64,000 nt of DNA from Frigoriglobus tundricola (GTDB taxonomy: Bacteria > Planctomycetota > Planctomycetia > Gemmatales > Gemmataceae). Of this stretch, positions 13,368 through 23,342 are shown piece by piece (the first letter of the stretch is position 1; each line of letters opens with the position of its first letter). Under the pieces are notes generated by a model. The model made no database searches and had not been told where the DNA came from. It saw only the letters and a program-made list of their open reading frames with translations. A program made the position numbers and the translations under genes. The stretch lies in NCBI RefSeq assembly GCF_013128195.2, contig NZ_CP053452.2:2666001-2730000 (forward strand), given 5' to 3'.

Positions 13368-16350
13368 CGCGACCGGACAGAGAGCCGCCCCGGTCGTCGG
13401 GCCCGGGCGACGCGCCAGGGGGTCTACCGGTGGACGAGCAGTCGCTTTTCGTAGCCGCCCTTCAGCTCCCACCCGACCAGCGGGCGGCCTATCTGGATGG
13501 GGTCTGCGCTGGTAACCGTCCGTTACGGGTGCGGCTGGAGCGGCTCCTCTCGGCCGACGGGCACGGGCTCGGCATTCTCGATCGCTGTACCGTCGTCGCG
13601 CCCGGGACGCACCGGTCCGTTCCGCTCGCGCCCGGACAGGTGTTCGCCGAGCACTACCGGCTGACCCGAAAGCTCGGTGAGGGCGGCATGGGTGAGGTCT
13701 GGGCCGCCGACCAGACCGCGCCGGTACTCCGCCCGGTCGCCCTCAAGTTCCTCCACAACCGGTACGACCCGCGCTCGACGGCGGCGGCCCGGTTCCTCGC
13801 CGAAGCGCGGATCACGGCCCGGCTCCAGCACCCGGGCATCCCGCCCGTCCACCACGTCGACGAGGCGCCGAGCGGGCGCCCGTTCCTCGTCATGAAGCTG
13901 ATCGCGGGGCGCACCCTGGACCGGTTGCTCGTGGAACAAGGGACCGGCTCGGCGCTGTGGCTCGGGGTGTTCGAAGCGATCTGCCAGGCGGTCGGGTACG
14001 CGCACGCCCAGGGCGTCATCCACCGCGACCTGAAGCCGTCGAACGTCATGGTCGGGGCGTTCGGAGAAGTGCTGGTCATGGACTGGGGGCTCGCCAAGGT
14101 CCTGGGGCCGGGGCCCGACGCGCCCCCCGCGGGTGCGGACGGAGAGTCCGACCCGGCCGTCCAACCGGCCGCCGGGACGCTCGAGGCCCTCACCCGCACC
14201 GGGCTGGCAATGGGAACGCCGGCGTACATGGCCCCCGAGCAAGCCGCGGGTCAGTGGGACGCGGTCGACTCCCGGTCAGACGTCTTCGGGCTGGGCGCCA
14301 TCCTGTGCGCCCTCCTGACCGGGCGGCCGCCGGAACCGGTGACCCTCACACCGGCCCCCACCGGTGCCGCCGAGAAAACGTTCGCCCGGCTCGCCGAGAG
14401 CCCGGCGCCGCCGGAGCTGATCGCGCTGTGCAGGCGGTGCCTCGCGGCCGAGCCCGCCGACCGCCCGGCCGACGGTGCGACCGTCGCGGCCGCGGTGGCC
14501 GAGTTGCGCGCGGGGCCGAGGAACGGGCGCGGCAAGCCGAACTCGAACGCGCCCGGGCCGAGGTCCACGCCACCGAACAGCGAAAGCGGCGCCGGCTGGC
14601 CCTTCTCGGCGCCGGGGCGCTGGCGGTCGTCCTTCTGATCGGGGTCGTCGGGACGACGATTGGGCTGGTCCGCGCCGAGGGCGCGCGGGACAAAGAGGCG
14701 GCGCACCGGGCCGCGGCCGAAGCGGCCCGGGACCGCGTCCGGGACGTGCTGGACACGATGACCTCGCAGATCGTCGAAGATGTCCTCGCCACCCGGTCCG
14801 AACTCAGCGCGGAGCAAAAGGGGTTCCTCACCCAGGTCCTGGCCGACTACCGGGCGTTCGCCGGGGAGGGGGCCGAGGACGAACTCGCTCGGCGGCGGGT
14901 CGCGGCCGCCGCGTTCCGGGTTGGGAAGATCGAGGACCGGCTCGGTCGTCGAGAGGAGGCGGTCGCCGCGTTCCGCCAGGCCCTTCAAGTGTACGCACTC
15001 CTGGCAACGGAAGCTCCGGCCGCGTCGGGGTACCAGGAGAGCCTGGCCGACTGCCACAACAACCTGGGAATCGAACTCTCGGGGCTCGGCCACACGGGCG
15101 AGGCGGAGGCCCACTACCGAGAGGCCCTGGCGATCCGTGACCGGCTGGCCGCGGGCGAGCCGGGCGTCGCCGAACACCGCCGCTCACTGGGCGTTGGTCA
15201 CTACAACCTGGGCAACCTGCTCCGCGATTCGGGACGCAACCCCGAGGCCCGGGACCAGTTGCAGCGGGCGGTTGCCCTCCGGGACGAATTGGCGGCCCGG
15301 CCCCCGCACTCTTCCGACGCCCAGCGCGAGTGGGCGGCCGCCCTCACCGCCCTGGCGAACGTGCTCGCGGACCTCGGGGAGCGGGCGGAAGCGGAACGGC
15401 TCTACGCGAAGGCGGTGCCCGTCCTGGAGCAACTGACGGGCGCGGCGCCGCTGGTGGCCGAATACCGACGCGAACTGGCCTCGGCCCTGAACGGCCAGGG
15501 GAACCTGCTCCTGGAGCGCAAGGACTGGGCCGCCGCCCGTGGGCACCTCCGCCGCGCACTGGCCCTCCGCGAGCGGTTGGCCGCCGATTCGCCGGGCGCG
15601 GCCGAGGCCCTCCGGGAACTGGCCATGACGCTCGCCAACCTGGCCCAACTGTACGTCCACACCGGCGACCGGGCAGCGGCCGACGCCCACTTCCGCCGCG
15701 CGCTGGCCCACTTCGAGAAGCTGGCGGCGGACCACCCGAACACGCAGAGTTACCAGGTGGAACTCGGCAACACCTACATCGGGTTCGGGGTCTTCGTGTA
15801 CACCGGCGGCGGGGCGGCCGAGTGCCTGTCGTGGTTCGACAAAGCGGGCCAGCGGCTGACGGCGGTTCACGAGAAGGACCCGCGTCACGCCCTGGCGAAG
15901 CGCCAGCTGTGTAACAGCTACCGGGCCCGGGCCATCGCGTACGACCGGCTCGAGCGCTGGCGCGAGGCGGTGGGGGCCTGGGACCGCGCGTTCGAACTCG
16001 GCACACCCGAGGTCCAAAATCAGACCCGCGCCGGACGGGCAATCGCCCTTTTGCACGCGGGCGAGATCTCTCGGGCGGTGGCCGACGTTGAAGCCCTGCG
16101 GGGGACGGACGGCTGGACCGCCGAGCAATTGTACAACTTCGCATGTGTCTGTTCCGTCGCGACTAAGACCTTGGAGCGGAAGCAGGAACTCGCCGACCGG
16201 GCGATGGAGTTGTTGAGGGCGGCGGTCGCCACGGGGTGGAACGACGTGGCGTTAACGAAGCAGGACACGGACCTCGATCCGCTCCGCGCCCGCGACGACT
16301 TCAAGAAACTGCTCACCGAACTCGGGGCGAAGCACCCGCCGAAGAAATAG
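13364..16350 (+). CDS. Ser/Thr kinase with TPR domain, one frameshift
   Basis: The first frame (13364 to about 14515) gives a complete kinase domain: [35 protein letters not shown] (DWG variant), [15 protein letters not shown]. The second frame (about 14515-16350) continues exactly where expected: Glu/Arg-rich linker, membrane segment ([19 protein letters not shown]), then many TPR units with NLGxxL/ALxxR signatures to the C-terminus. The break is at a GCGCGGGG run near 14515 and one extra base would explain it. GTG at 13364 overlaps the sigma factor stop; GTG at 13430 is an alternative start. If joined, about 995 residues. Confidence 0.78.
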
Positions 16351-16377
16351 GCGCGGCGGGCCGGTGCCCGCCGCGCC
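16350..16377. terminator. Bidirectional hairpin between convergent genes
   Basis: GGCGCGGCGGGC (16350-16361), loop CGGT, then the exact reverse complement (16366-16377). It begins at the last base of the kinase stop codon and ends 7 bp before the end of the convergent M16 protease gene, so it can serve both transcripts. Confidence 0.7.
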
Positions 16378-16383
16378 CCGTCA

Positions 16384-19143
16384 TTAGCGCCGGGCCTCCG
16401 GCTTGCGGAAGTCACCGGCCTCAACGATCACCAGCTTCTCGGGCTGCAGGTGCTTGCGGAGGGCCGCGTTCACCTGTTCGACCGTCAGCGCCTCCAGCTT
16501 CCGGCGCCGCTCGATGAAGCCGGCGAACGAGTCCCCGCTGACGAGGTCGCTCGCCAACTTGGTAATGATCTCCCGGTCGCTGAACGTTCGCCACTCGTCG
16601 AGGAGGGCCTTTTTGGTCGCCTCCAGTTCGGCACGGGTGACCCCGCCCTTGAGGAGCCGCTCGATCTCCTCGGCCACCGCGGTGCGCACCTTGGCGATGT
16701 TCGCGGGGTTACAGATGGCGTAGACCTCGAAGCCGCCTTCCGGATCGAGGTCGCCCGCGGAGTACGACGAGTAGACGGTGTAGGACAGCCCGTCCTTCTC
16801 GCGGACCCGGTCCCACAGGCGCGACCCGCCGGACCGACCGAGGATCTGGTTGCCCACCGTCAGCGCGACGTAGTCCGGATCGGTGTAGCGCTGGGCCAAC
16901 AGGTGCGCGGCGTAGTAGACGGCGCTGGCCTTGTCGGGCGTGTCGATGGACTCGAAGCTGCCGCCCCGCGAGGTGTCGTTCGACGACACGATGCGCCGGT
17001 ACGGCGCCCCCGCCTTCCAATCAGAGAGTACCGCTTCGACCTGCCGCGCCGCCTCGTCCGGGTCGAAATCGCCGAGCACGACCAGCTCCCCGTGCGCCCC
17101 GCCGACCTGGGTCGCGTAGAGCTTGCGCACCTGGTCCACGGTGACGGCCTCGTAGCGGGCGACCGATTCCTCGAGCGTGGGGCGGTAGCGCAGGTCGGCC
17201 TTGCCGTAGGGGTGCAGCTTGCGCACGAGCGCCCGGTAGGCCAGCGCGTTCGGCTCTTTGAGTCGGGCCCGCAGGCGCTCGGTGGTCGCCCGCTTGAGCG
17301 TCTCGAGCTCCTCTTTCGAGAGCGCCGGTTCCCGGAGCACCGCGCCGAGCAGCGCGACGAGCCGGGGCAGGTGCTCGCGCCGCCCCCGGATTTCGAAGGT
17401 CGCGACGCCGATGTCGCCCTCCGCCACGAGCGCGGCGCTGTCCAGTTCGGTCAGTTCGCGGTCGATGGCCTCGTAGTCGCGCCCGCGGGCGCCCCGGATC
17501 ATCAGCTCGGGCAAGAACTCGCACGCCTCGCGCAGCCCGGTCAGCGACTGTTCGGTGCCGTACCGGAGCGTCAACTGCAGGGTGACGGTTTCGCCGCGCG
17601 TCTTGCGGGGCATGAACGCGGCCTTGACCCCCGAGGCCAGGGTCGCGAACCGGAGCCGCTTCGCGATGTTCTCGGCCGTCGGGTCGAACTCCTCGCCGGG
17701 CGCGATGGGCCGGCCGCCGGCGTAGTCTTTCACCGCGGCGGCCGGGTCGCGGACCGCGGGAACCGCGGCCCGCTCGGGGCGCTCGGTGGGCACGTACTCG
17801 CCGACGGTGCGGTTGCTGCGCACCAGGTACCTGGCGGCCACGCGGTTCACGTCGTCCGCCGTGACCCTCTTCAGCCGGTCCCGGTGGAGGAACAGGAGCC
17901 GCCAGTCGCCGCACCCGGCCCACTCGCGCAGGCCGCCGGCCAGGGCGTGGCTGCTCGTGCGGTCCCAACCGTTGGTCAGCTCGGCCCGGGCGCGCCGGAC
18001 CTCGTCCACCGTCACCTTGTTGCTCCCGAGCGACTCCACCGCGGCGAGCAGCACGCGGCGCACCTCCTCGGCAGACGCGTCCCGGTTCACCCCGGCCGAG
18101 AGGAGGAAGAGGCCCGGATCGTGCATGTTCCACGCCTCGACCGCGACGTCGGACGACTTCTTCGCGGCGACCAGCTCCTTGTAGAGCCGGCCCCACGGTT
18201 CCGACTTGAGGAGCTGCGCCAGAACCACCAGCGGCGCGAAGTCGGGGTGCGATGCGGCGGGGATGTGGTAGGCCGCGGCGACCACGCCGGTCGTGCCGAC
18301 GCGCCGCAGCGTGACGGCCCGCTCGCCGTCCTGGGCCGGCTCCTCGGTGTACGTCCGGTCGAGCTTCTCGGCGGGGTTCTTCAGCGGCCCGAAATAGCGG
18401 GCGGCGTACCCCAGGGCGCGCGTCTCGTCGAACTTCCCGGCCACGACGAGCATGGCGTTCTCGGGGCGGTAGTGCTTGTAGTAAAACGCCGCGAGTCGGT
18501 CGAGCGGCACCCGCTCGATGTCGCAGCGGTTGCCGATGGTCGCCTTGCCGTAGTTGTGCCACTCGTAGGCCGCGCCCAGCACCCGCTGCATCAGGACCGT
18601 GGCGGGGCTGTTCTCGTTCCGCTCGAACTCGTTGCGGACGACGGTCATTTCCGCGGCCAGGTCGTCGTGACGGAGCAGGCTGTTTACCAGCCGGTCGGCC
18701 TCCAGCCGGATGGCGAACTCCAGGTTGTCGTCGGTCCCCGGTAGGGTCTCGTAGTAGCAGGTCTGGTCGAACGACGTGGCCGCGTTGAAGTCGGCGCCGC
18801 GGTCGGCGAGCGCCTTTTTGATCTCCTTGTGGGTCGGTGTGCCCTTGAAGTTCATGTGTTCGAGCAGGTGGGCCATGCCGGTCTCCCCATAGCCTTCGTG
18901 CCGCGAGCCGACGAAGACGCTACAGACGACCGACACCTTCGGAGAGGTCGGGTCGGGGTAGAGCAGGACGCGGAAGCCGTTCGGGAGGCGGTACTCGGTC
19001 ACGCCCTCGACGGACGTTACCGTTTGGGCGGCGTTGGGATCTACCGGGCGACTGTCCCGGCCCACGACCGGGGGCGCGAACACGAGCGCGGCACACACCA
19101 CGGCGCCCATCGGCCGCAGGAGTGCCTTTTTCGGTGTGATCAC
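16384..19143 (-). CDS. Secreted M16 family zinc metalloprotease (double-domain)
   Basis: 919 residues from a GTG at 19143 with a GAGG site upstream. A basic start and hydrophobic stretch (ALLRPMGAVVCAALVFAPPVV) form a signal peptide. The first M16 domain (about 45-460) has the inverted zinc motif HLLEH with the downstream glutamate region AAEMTVVRNEFERNE; the second half is another M16 fold without an HxxEH motif, as usual for the paired-domain layout of this family. Conserved C-terminal landmarks include LGRSGGSRLWDRVREKDGLSY. It should cleave peptides outside the cytoplasm. A monocistronic unit by layout. Confidence 0.92.
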   Translation of the reverse strand: MITPKKALLRPMGAVVCAALVFAPPVVGRDSRPVDPNAAQTVTSVEGVTEYRLPNGFRVLLYPDPTSPKVSVVCSVFVGSRHEGYGETGMAHLLEHMNFKGTPTHKEIKKALADRGADFNAATSFDQTCYYETLPGTDDNLEFAIRLEADRLVNSLLRHDDLAAEMTVVRNEFERNENSPATVLMQRVLGAAYEWHNYGKATIGNRCDIERVPLDRLAAFYYKHYRPENAMLVVAGKFDETRALGYAARYFGPLKNPAEKLDRTYTEEPAQDGERAVTLRRVGTTGVVAAAYHIPAASHPDFAPLVVLAQLLKSEPWGRLYKELVAAKKSSDVAVEAWNMHDPGLFLLSAGVNRDASAEEVRRVLLAAVESLGSNKVTVDEVRRARAELTNGWDRTSSHALAGGLREWAGCGDWRLLFLHRDRLKRVTADDVNRVAARYLVRSNRTVGEYVPTERPERAAVPAVRDPAAAVKDYAGGRPIAPGEEFDPTAENIAKRLRFATLASGVKAAFMPRKTRGETVTLQLTLRYGTEQSLTGLREACEFLPELMIRGARGRDYEAIDRELTELDSAALVAEGDIGVATFEIRGRREHLPRLVALLGAVLREPALSKEELETLKRATTERLRARLKEPNALAYRALVRKLHPYGKADLRYRPTLEESVARYEAVTVDQVRKLYATQVGGAHGELVVLGDFDPDEAARQVEAVLSDWKAGAPYRRIVSSNDTSRGGSFESIDTPDKASAVYYAAHLLAQRYTDPDYVALTVGNQILGRSGGSRLWDRVREKDGLSYTVYSSYSAGDLDPEGGFEVYAICNPANIAKVRTAVAEEIERLLKGGVTRAELEATKKALLDEWRTFSDREIITKLASDLVSGDSFAGFIERRRKLEALTVEQVNAALRKHLQPEKLVIVEAGDFRKPEARR

Positions 19144-19339
19144 GGCTGTACCTCGTTGAGTTAAAGGGTGCTGGTGGGCGAGGCGGCCCGTGTCGGTGAC
19201 TCGGTCCGGTTGGGGCGGGACCGAGTCCGACCGGCAACACTCCATGCGTTGTCCGTCGCCAAAACACGTCACACCAAATCGATTTGAAAGGAATGGCGCT
19301 TCCGGGAGTGGGAAGTCGAGTCGGGAGTAGGAGATAGGC

Positions 19340-19402
19340 GTGGGATGTCCGGGTAGCGAAGTGGTGGCTACTACCGCCACTACCCCGGCCCGGACATCCC
19401 AC
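19340..19402. repeat. 14-bp inverted repeat upstream of M16 protease
   Basis: GTGGGATGTCCGGG (19340-19353) and its exact reverse complement (19389-19402) enclose 35 bases that are themselves partly self-complementary. It lies about 200 bp upstream of the protease start and directly before dispersed repeat copy A. It may be a miniature element or a terminator-like structure for transcription coming from the right. Confidence 0.55.
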
Positions 19403-19411
19403 CATGGTACA

Positions 19412-19620
19412 TTCTCTTCCTGTGCAAAAATGTTTGTCACACGAATGCCCCGCCCGCGGTGCCGATCCGGGGCCTCCGAACCGCGTGAACGTGTCATCAG
19501 TTCGAGTCGTTCGCGGGGCCTCCGGCACGCCCGAGCGGGCCGAAGGCCGGTGAGGTGCGCGCAGGAGCGAGTCACCGTGAGCGGTGACAGCGGCTTGGCA
19601 GCTGAGGTCGGTCATCGTGA
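19412..19620. repeat. Dispersed intergenic repeat, copy A
   Basis: Homologous along about 200 bp to 45748-45975. Both begin near a CTGTGC-AAATGTTTGTCAC segment. Two stem-loops occur at equivalent places. The first is GGCCTCCGGC (19517-19526) with GCCGAAGGCC (19539-19548) around a conserved loop ACGYCCGAGCGG; the second is GTCACCG/CGGTGAC (19571-19577, 19582-19588). Stem bases differ between copies but stay mostly paired. The minus strand can also be read as peptide with ungapped similarity between copies, so a decayed coding origin is possible. Confidence 0.6.
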
Positions 19621-19626
19621 ACGGAC

Positions 19627-19831
19627 TTACGCGGCAGCGCGGGAGTGCTTGAACAGATCACCGAGCCGCAGGCGGCACTTCACTTCGCCGGACGGGAACG
19701 TGAGGATGGGCGGCTCGTCCTTGTCGGTATCAAGGTGGGCCGGGTTGTCCCGGCAGTGGCGCGGGCCGTCGGCACCAGCTGGAGTCGGGCCGCAGAAAAG
19801 CCGCGCGGACTGTTCACTCGTGGGTTGTCAG
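19627..19831 (-). pseudogene. Remnant of a small protein gene
   Basis: The minus-strand frame ending in TAA at 19627 reads as good coding sequence with high GC at third positions: a Cys-containing start (LFCGPTPAGADGPRHC) and an end with DKDEPPILTFPSGEVK and RLGDLFKHSRAAA. It has no in-frame start codon. A shift near 19820 would join it to a short leader (TTHE). About 66 residues if repaired. Function unknown. It lies between the dispersed repeat and the integrase relic, which suggests it belongs to old mobile DNA. Confidence 0.35.
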
Positions 19832-20179
19832 TTTTCTGACGTACCCAATCACCCCGGCGGTTAACAGGCGCGCGAGTGCGAGGTGTTCGAGGAGTGTTCG
19901 CCTCGGACACCGAGGTGGATCCGAAAACGCTCAAGCCGTGATCACATCGCGCGGCCTGTTAACCCTGCAAACGCCGGAAATCAGAGGCGTTGGTCGCTTT
20001 CGGGAGGAAGGCTCTCGGGTGGGGCGTCGCGCGCGTATTTCCGAAGAGTGCTTCACCCGGAGAGCTGATCTAAGTCCTTTGCCCAATGCCACTTCTATCG
20101 CACCTGCCCACGTCGAGCAGTGCGGCCACCAACCCAAGTCCCTCCGTACTGTACGGAGAAACTCGGAACGGCCGCATCA
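19832..20179. other. Intergenic region without supported gene
   Basis: About 350 bp between the small-gene remnant and the integrase relic. No intact reading frame, RNA gene or clear repeat was recognised. Confidence 0.4.
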
Positions 20180-20640
20180 ACATGGCTCGTCCACCTTCGG
20201 TTCCGAACCGTCGTCCGGCTCAACGGCCAGGATCACGACTCGGGGATGTTCGGCCCCCGAGGCGAAGGACTCTTACGACCGGCTCATTGCCGAGTGGCTC
20301 GCCACGGGCCGCTGCTCGACGACCGTATCCGGGTCCTCGCCCGCTGCTCCGGGACGGGTGGTCGATGAAGTGCTCCTCGCCTTCTTCAAGCACGCCGAGT
20401 ACCACTACCGCCTGCCCGATAGAACACCGACGAGCGAAGTCCGCGAGATTCGCCACAGGCTCCGCCCGGTTCACGAACTGTACGGGCCGACACCGGCCTC
20501 TGCGTTCGGGCCGAAGTCCCTGGCCGCGGTTCGGCAGACGATGATCGACAAGGGGCGGTGCCGTTCGCTCGTGAACAAGCGGATCGACCGCGTGAAGCGG
20601 GCGGTCAAGTGGGCCGTGGCGTTCTCAATCTGGCGGGCAA
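20180..20640 (+). pseudogene. Tyrosine recombinase (integrase) remnant, N-terminal part
   Basis: Two frames together spell the start of the integrase family frequent in Gemmataceae: VVRLNGQDHDSGMFG in one frame, then, after a shift near 20260, SYDRLIAEWLATGR, VVDEVLLAFFKHAEYHYRLPD, a PVHELYG phrase, KSLAAVRQTMIDKGRCRSLVN and RIDRVKRAVKWAV in another. This is the SAM-like core-binding domain. The catalytic domain with the Arg...His-x-x-Arg...Tyr residues is absent; the sequence degenerates before the sulfotransferase gene end. Clearly non-functional. Confidence 0.75.
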
Positions 20641-20705
20641 GCGCTCCCCGAAGCTGTGGACACCATCACGTCACCGCGGTAGGAAGCCGGTCCCGTGTGC
20701 CCGCT

Positions 20706-21809
20706 TCAATAGCCCCACTGGTTGGCCGCCGGGGCCGTTTCCTGGCGGATCAGGTCGAGGTCGGCCGGGGAGAGCGGATTGGGGTAATAGTCTGGTGGCT
20801 GTATCCCGGCAGCGAACCGCGCGAGGGCACGCTGATCGTCCGGAAGGGCGCAGTGCTTCAGAATCGTCCGGAGCGCGCGTTCCGGGGCCTCACACAGCGT
20901 CTCGAAACGCACGACTATCGTCGCCGCCCGGACCCGCGCGTCGGTGGCGAGCACGTGAGCGAGGTGCTCGTACATCATTGTCCAGTACAACGCCCAGCCG
21001 CGCACTTCTTCCCCGGCTTCCCAGGCGCGAAGCACCTCCCGGACGCGCTCCGGCTCGCCGAGATTCAACGGCCGGCGGTCCAGACCGAACTCGAAATGAC
21101 CCGACCGCCGCATGTACGCCAGGGACCGGCGGTGCCGTCGCTGGCCCCGACAGAACCAGGCGTGCTGCCGGACCAGCGAGGCGATGTGGCCCGCCGGCGC
21201 ACGCACGGGGATCACGAACCGCGCGTCGGGAAAGAGACGAACGAGATAGGAGAGGCGCGCGACGTGGTAGTTGGCCTTGGCGACGTACCGCCGGGCGCGC
21301 TCGGCCAGGAGCAGTTTCCGGACGTGGGCCTGATAAAAATGCTCGAAGGCCGGGTGGCGGGTCTGGGCGGTGAGCCGGTTGCAGACAGACGGGTCGTGGC
21401 AGCGCGGAAAAAACGCCATCCAGAGCATTTCTTCGAGGGCGTCGGGACTGTCCGAGGTGATCCACACCCGGTCGCGGTGGGGGCGCTCGCGCGGGGCCGT
21501 GGGCCGCAGGTTGGCCGACGCCCGCCGCCACCAGTACGGGGTGAAGAGCAGGGGGAAGTCCTTGACGCGGTGAGTGGCAACCTCGGGCTGCGCGGCGAGC
21601 ACCTCGTGCAGCAGCGTGCTGCCCGAGCGGGCAAGGCCGCAAACGTAAATCGGCTGGGTCAGAGGGGTCGAGCGCAGCTCCTGGGCGAGAAGGTGCGTTT
21701 CCAACCGGCCCAGCCCGAGCCAGAACGCCCCGAAGCGCTGGACCAGTCCGCCGAGAACGTCCAGGACCGGTGGCACATGAAACGGCGACGGAGTCGTCGA
21801 AGGGGTCAC
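20706..21809 (-). CDS. Sulfotransferase family protein
   Basis: 367 residues. The PAPS-binding signatures are visible: the 5'-phosphosulfate loop GLARSGSTLLHEVL (about 58-71) and the 3'-phosphate region RFVIPVRAPAGHIASLVRQH (about 201-220). Landmarks downstream (WALYWTMMYEHL, VRFETLCEAPE) fit bacterial sulfotransferase-3 type proteins. It would move sulfate from PAPS to an unknown acceptor. It starts with GTG (GAGGA upstream), 10 bp after the small membrane protein gene, so the two are probably co-transcribed. Confidence 0.85.
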   Translation of the reverse strand: MTPSTTPSPFHVPPVLDVLGGLVQRFGAFWLGLGRLETHLLAQELRSTPLTQPIYVCGLARSGSTLLHEVLAAQPEVATHRVKDFPLLFTPYWWRRASANLRPTAPRERPHRDRVWITSDSPDALEEMLWMAFFPRCHDPSVCNRLTAQTRHPAFEHFYQAHVRKLLLAERARRYVAKANYHVARLSYLVRLFPDARFVIPVRAPAGHIASLVRQHAWFCRGQRRHRRSLAYMRRSGHFEFGLDRRPLNLGEPERVREVLRAWEAGEEVRGWALYWTMMYEHLAHVLATDARVRAATIVVRFETLCEAPERALRTILKHCALPDDQRALARFAAGIQPPDYYPNPLSPADLDLIRQETAPAANQWGY

Positions 21810-21819
21810 CCGACCGTCC

Positions 21820-22110
21820 TCACTTCTCGACAGAGACGGTCTCCGCCGGCTGGGCCGCGTCCCGGGGGCGAGGCAGTTCCTGCGCGCTCGGGTTCTTGCG
21901 GCCGCGGATCTTGCGTATCAAGGCGTAGATCGGCCAGAGAAAGACCGCGGAGACGCACATGCCGAGCCAGGCGAGCAGGGCCATGAAGTAGCCGATGAAC
22001 TCGACCCCGGCGCCCGGCCCGCCATAGGCGAACGCGGGGGCCGCCGCGAGTAACAACAGTGACAGTGCCAGCAAAGCCCTGACAGCCGGGGCACGCTCAC
22101 GGTCGAGCAT
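21820..22110 (-). CDS. Small membrane protein with signal peptide
   Basis: 96 residues from the ATG at 22110. A hydrophobic leader (RALLALSLLLLAAAPAFAYGGPG) looks like a cleavable signal peptide. One transmembrane helix follows (GYFMALLAWLGMCVSAVFLWPIYALI), then a basic stop-transfer (RKIRGRKN) and a Pro/Glu-rich tail. The family is not recognised. It is just upstream of the sulfotransferase gene and may be its membrane partner (inference from position only). Confidence 0.7.
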   Translation of the reverse strand: MLDRERAPAVRALLALSLLLLAAAPAFAYGGPGAGVEFIGYFMALLAWLGMCVSAVFLWPIYALIRKIRGRKNPSAQELPRPRDAAQPAETVSVEK

Positions 22111-22247
22111 GGGACGCTCCAAAGAGGACAGTTCGCTCGGCGGCACGTCGATCCGGCGGCCCGGGGCCAATCGAGACGCGGCCCCGGGCGCCACTCGTCT
22201 CGGGCACTGTCGGCACCCGCTCGGCCCGCCGGCGCCGACATCCGGTA

Positions 22248-23342
22248 TCAGCTTCCCGCCCCGACATGGAGCGTCGCGCCGGTCTCGTGACTCGCGTCGA
22301 GCTGGTCGATCTTGTTCATCATTTGCACGCTGTGAACCAGTGAGATCCCGGCCGCCATCGCGCTCGCGACGTGGACGGCCTCGCTCATCTCCGCTTCGCT
22401 CACCTTCATCTTGTGAAGCGACGTGGTGTACGAGTCGATGCAATAGGGGCACTTGAGCGCGTGGGACACCGCCAGGGCGATCAGGGCCTTCTCACGCCGG
22501 GTCAGCTTACCTTCCCCCATGACCTGGCCGTAATAGGCGAAGAAGCCCTCCGCCAGCTCGGGGTTCGCGCGACGGATTTCGCCGAACCGGCCCAGGTCCT
22601 GCGGCTGGTAATACCCCGCGCCGGCGCCCGCTGCGACGGGACGGCCTAAGGCATGTACAGTGGATTCGCCCACGGGTTTGGTCCCGCAGCACGAGATCGA
22701 CGCCGGGTCGATTTTGTCGGGATTGGCCGGCCGCAGGTCGCACCCCATTTTGTCCGGGTTCACCTTCAACGGGCCGTAAGCGAACTCCAGGGGGATGCCC
22801 GGGCGCCCGCCCTCATCCGGCGGGTAGAGCCAGTGCTTCTCGGCGACCTCGACGTGGCAGCAATAGACGGGGCGATCCGCCCCGCCCTGCGAGGCGTGCG
22901 CCCAGTTGAGCGCCGCCGCGACCCCCGGCAGCGCGTCGAAGGTCTGGCGCACCGGGGCCGTTTCGTCGCGCAGGTCCACCCCGATGTGGTCCAGGAACGG
23001 GCGCGGGCGGCGGCTGTCCGGCTTCTCGATCAACTCGTCCTGCGAAACCTTGATGTGGGAAAAGATCGCGTTGACGGCACCGGGAAAGCGGTACTTGACG
23101 AACCCCTCTTTCTGATGGTCCAGGCGCGCGCCCGCTTCAAAAAATTGATTGATCGGGAGCTGGTGCGTGTCGTCCACCTTGATGTGCAGGTGCACCGTCT
23201 CCGCCAGCGCGACGGCTCGATCGAGCGGCGTGTCGGGCGCGCCCAGCCGGTTGACGACTTCCATTTCGTGGCCGGTCAGCAAGCCACACGCTTGCAACGC
23301 CTTGAGACTGGCAGCGGCTTCGGCGCTGTTCCGCAGTTGCAT
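22248..23342 (-). CDS. CMD/AhpD peroxidase-like domain fused to an N-terminal domain
   Basis: 364 residues. The C-terminal ~120 residues (YYQPQDLGRFGEI onward) match the carboxymuconolactone decarboxylase/AhpD fold, especially the arsenosugar-biosynthesis-associated peroxidase-like family: KLTRREKALIALAVSHALKCPYCIDSY with the redox CPYC pair, AVHVASAMAAG, and HSVQMMNKI. The N-terminal ~220 residues (DHQKEGFVKYRFPG, PRPFLDHIGVDLR, ADRPVYCCHVEVAEKHWLYP) look like a VOC/phycocyanobilin-type small-molecule fold but I cannot assign it. No arsenic genes are nearby, so an arsenic role is not supported by context. Confidence 0.75.
   Translation of the reverse strand: MQLRNSAEAAASLKALQACGLLTGHEMEVVNRLGAPDTPLDRAVALAETVHLHIKVDDTHQLPINQFFEAGARLDHQKEGFVKYRFPGAVNAIFSHIKVSQDELIEKPDSRRPRPFLDHIGVDLRDETAPVRQTFDALPGVAAALNWAHASQGGADRPVYCCHVEVAEKHWLYPPDEGGRPGIPLEFAYGPLKVNPDKMGCDLRPANPDKIDPASISCCGTKPVGESTVHALGRPVAAGAGAGYYQPQDLGRFGEIRRANPELAEGFFAYYGQVMGEGKLTRREKALIALAVSHALKCPYCIDSYTTSLHKMKVSEAEMSEAVHVASAMAAGISLVHSVQMMNKIDQLDASHETGATLHVGAGS

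Noticed and set aside
10884..13472. 862-codon minus-strand frame across the RTX-like gene and sigma factor
   Set aside because: Repetitive, low-complexity reading of the RTX repeats in reverse. It also spans the hairpin and the sigma factor gene.
16450..18744. 764-codon open frame on the strand opposite the M16 protease
   Set aside because: It mirrors the codon pattern of the protease gene, is rich in Arg/Gly/Val with no family motif, and the protease has an intact zinc motif and signal peptide. It is a GC-driven antisense shadow.
20558..21986. Plus-strand frames opposite the sulfotransferase
   Set aside because: They are antisense to clear PAPS-binding motifs and have no family features.
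22248..23342. Naming the fusion protein as an arsenosugar biosynthesis enzyme
   Set aside because: Only the C-terminal domain resembles that family, and there is no radical SAM or arsenic gene nearby.
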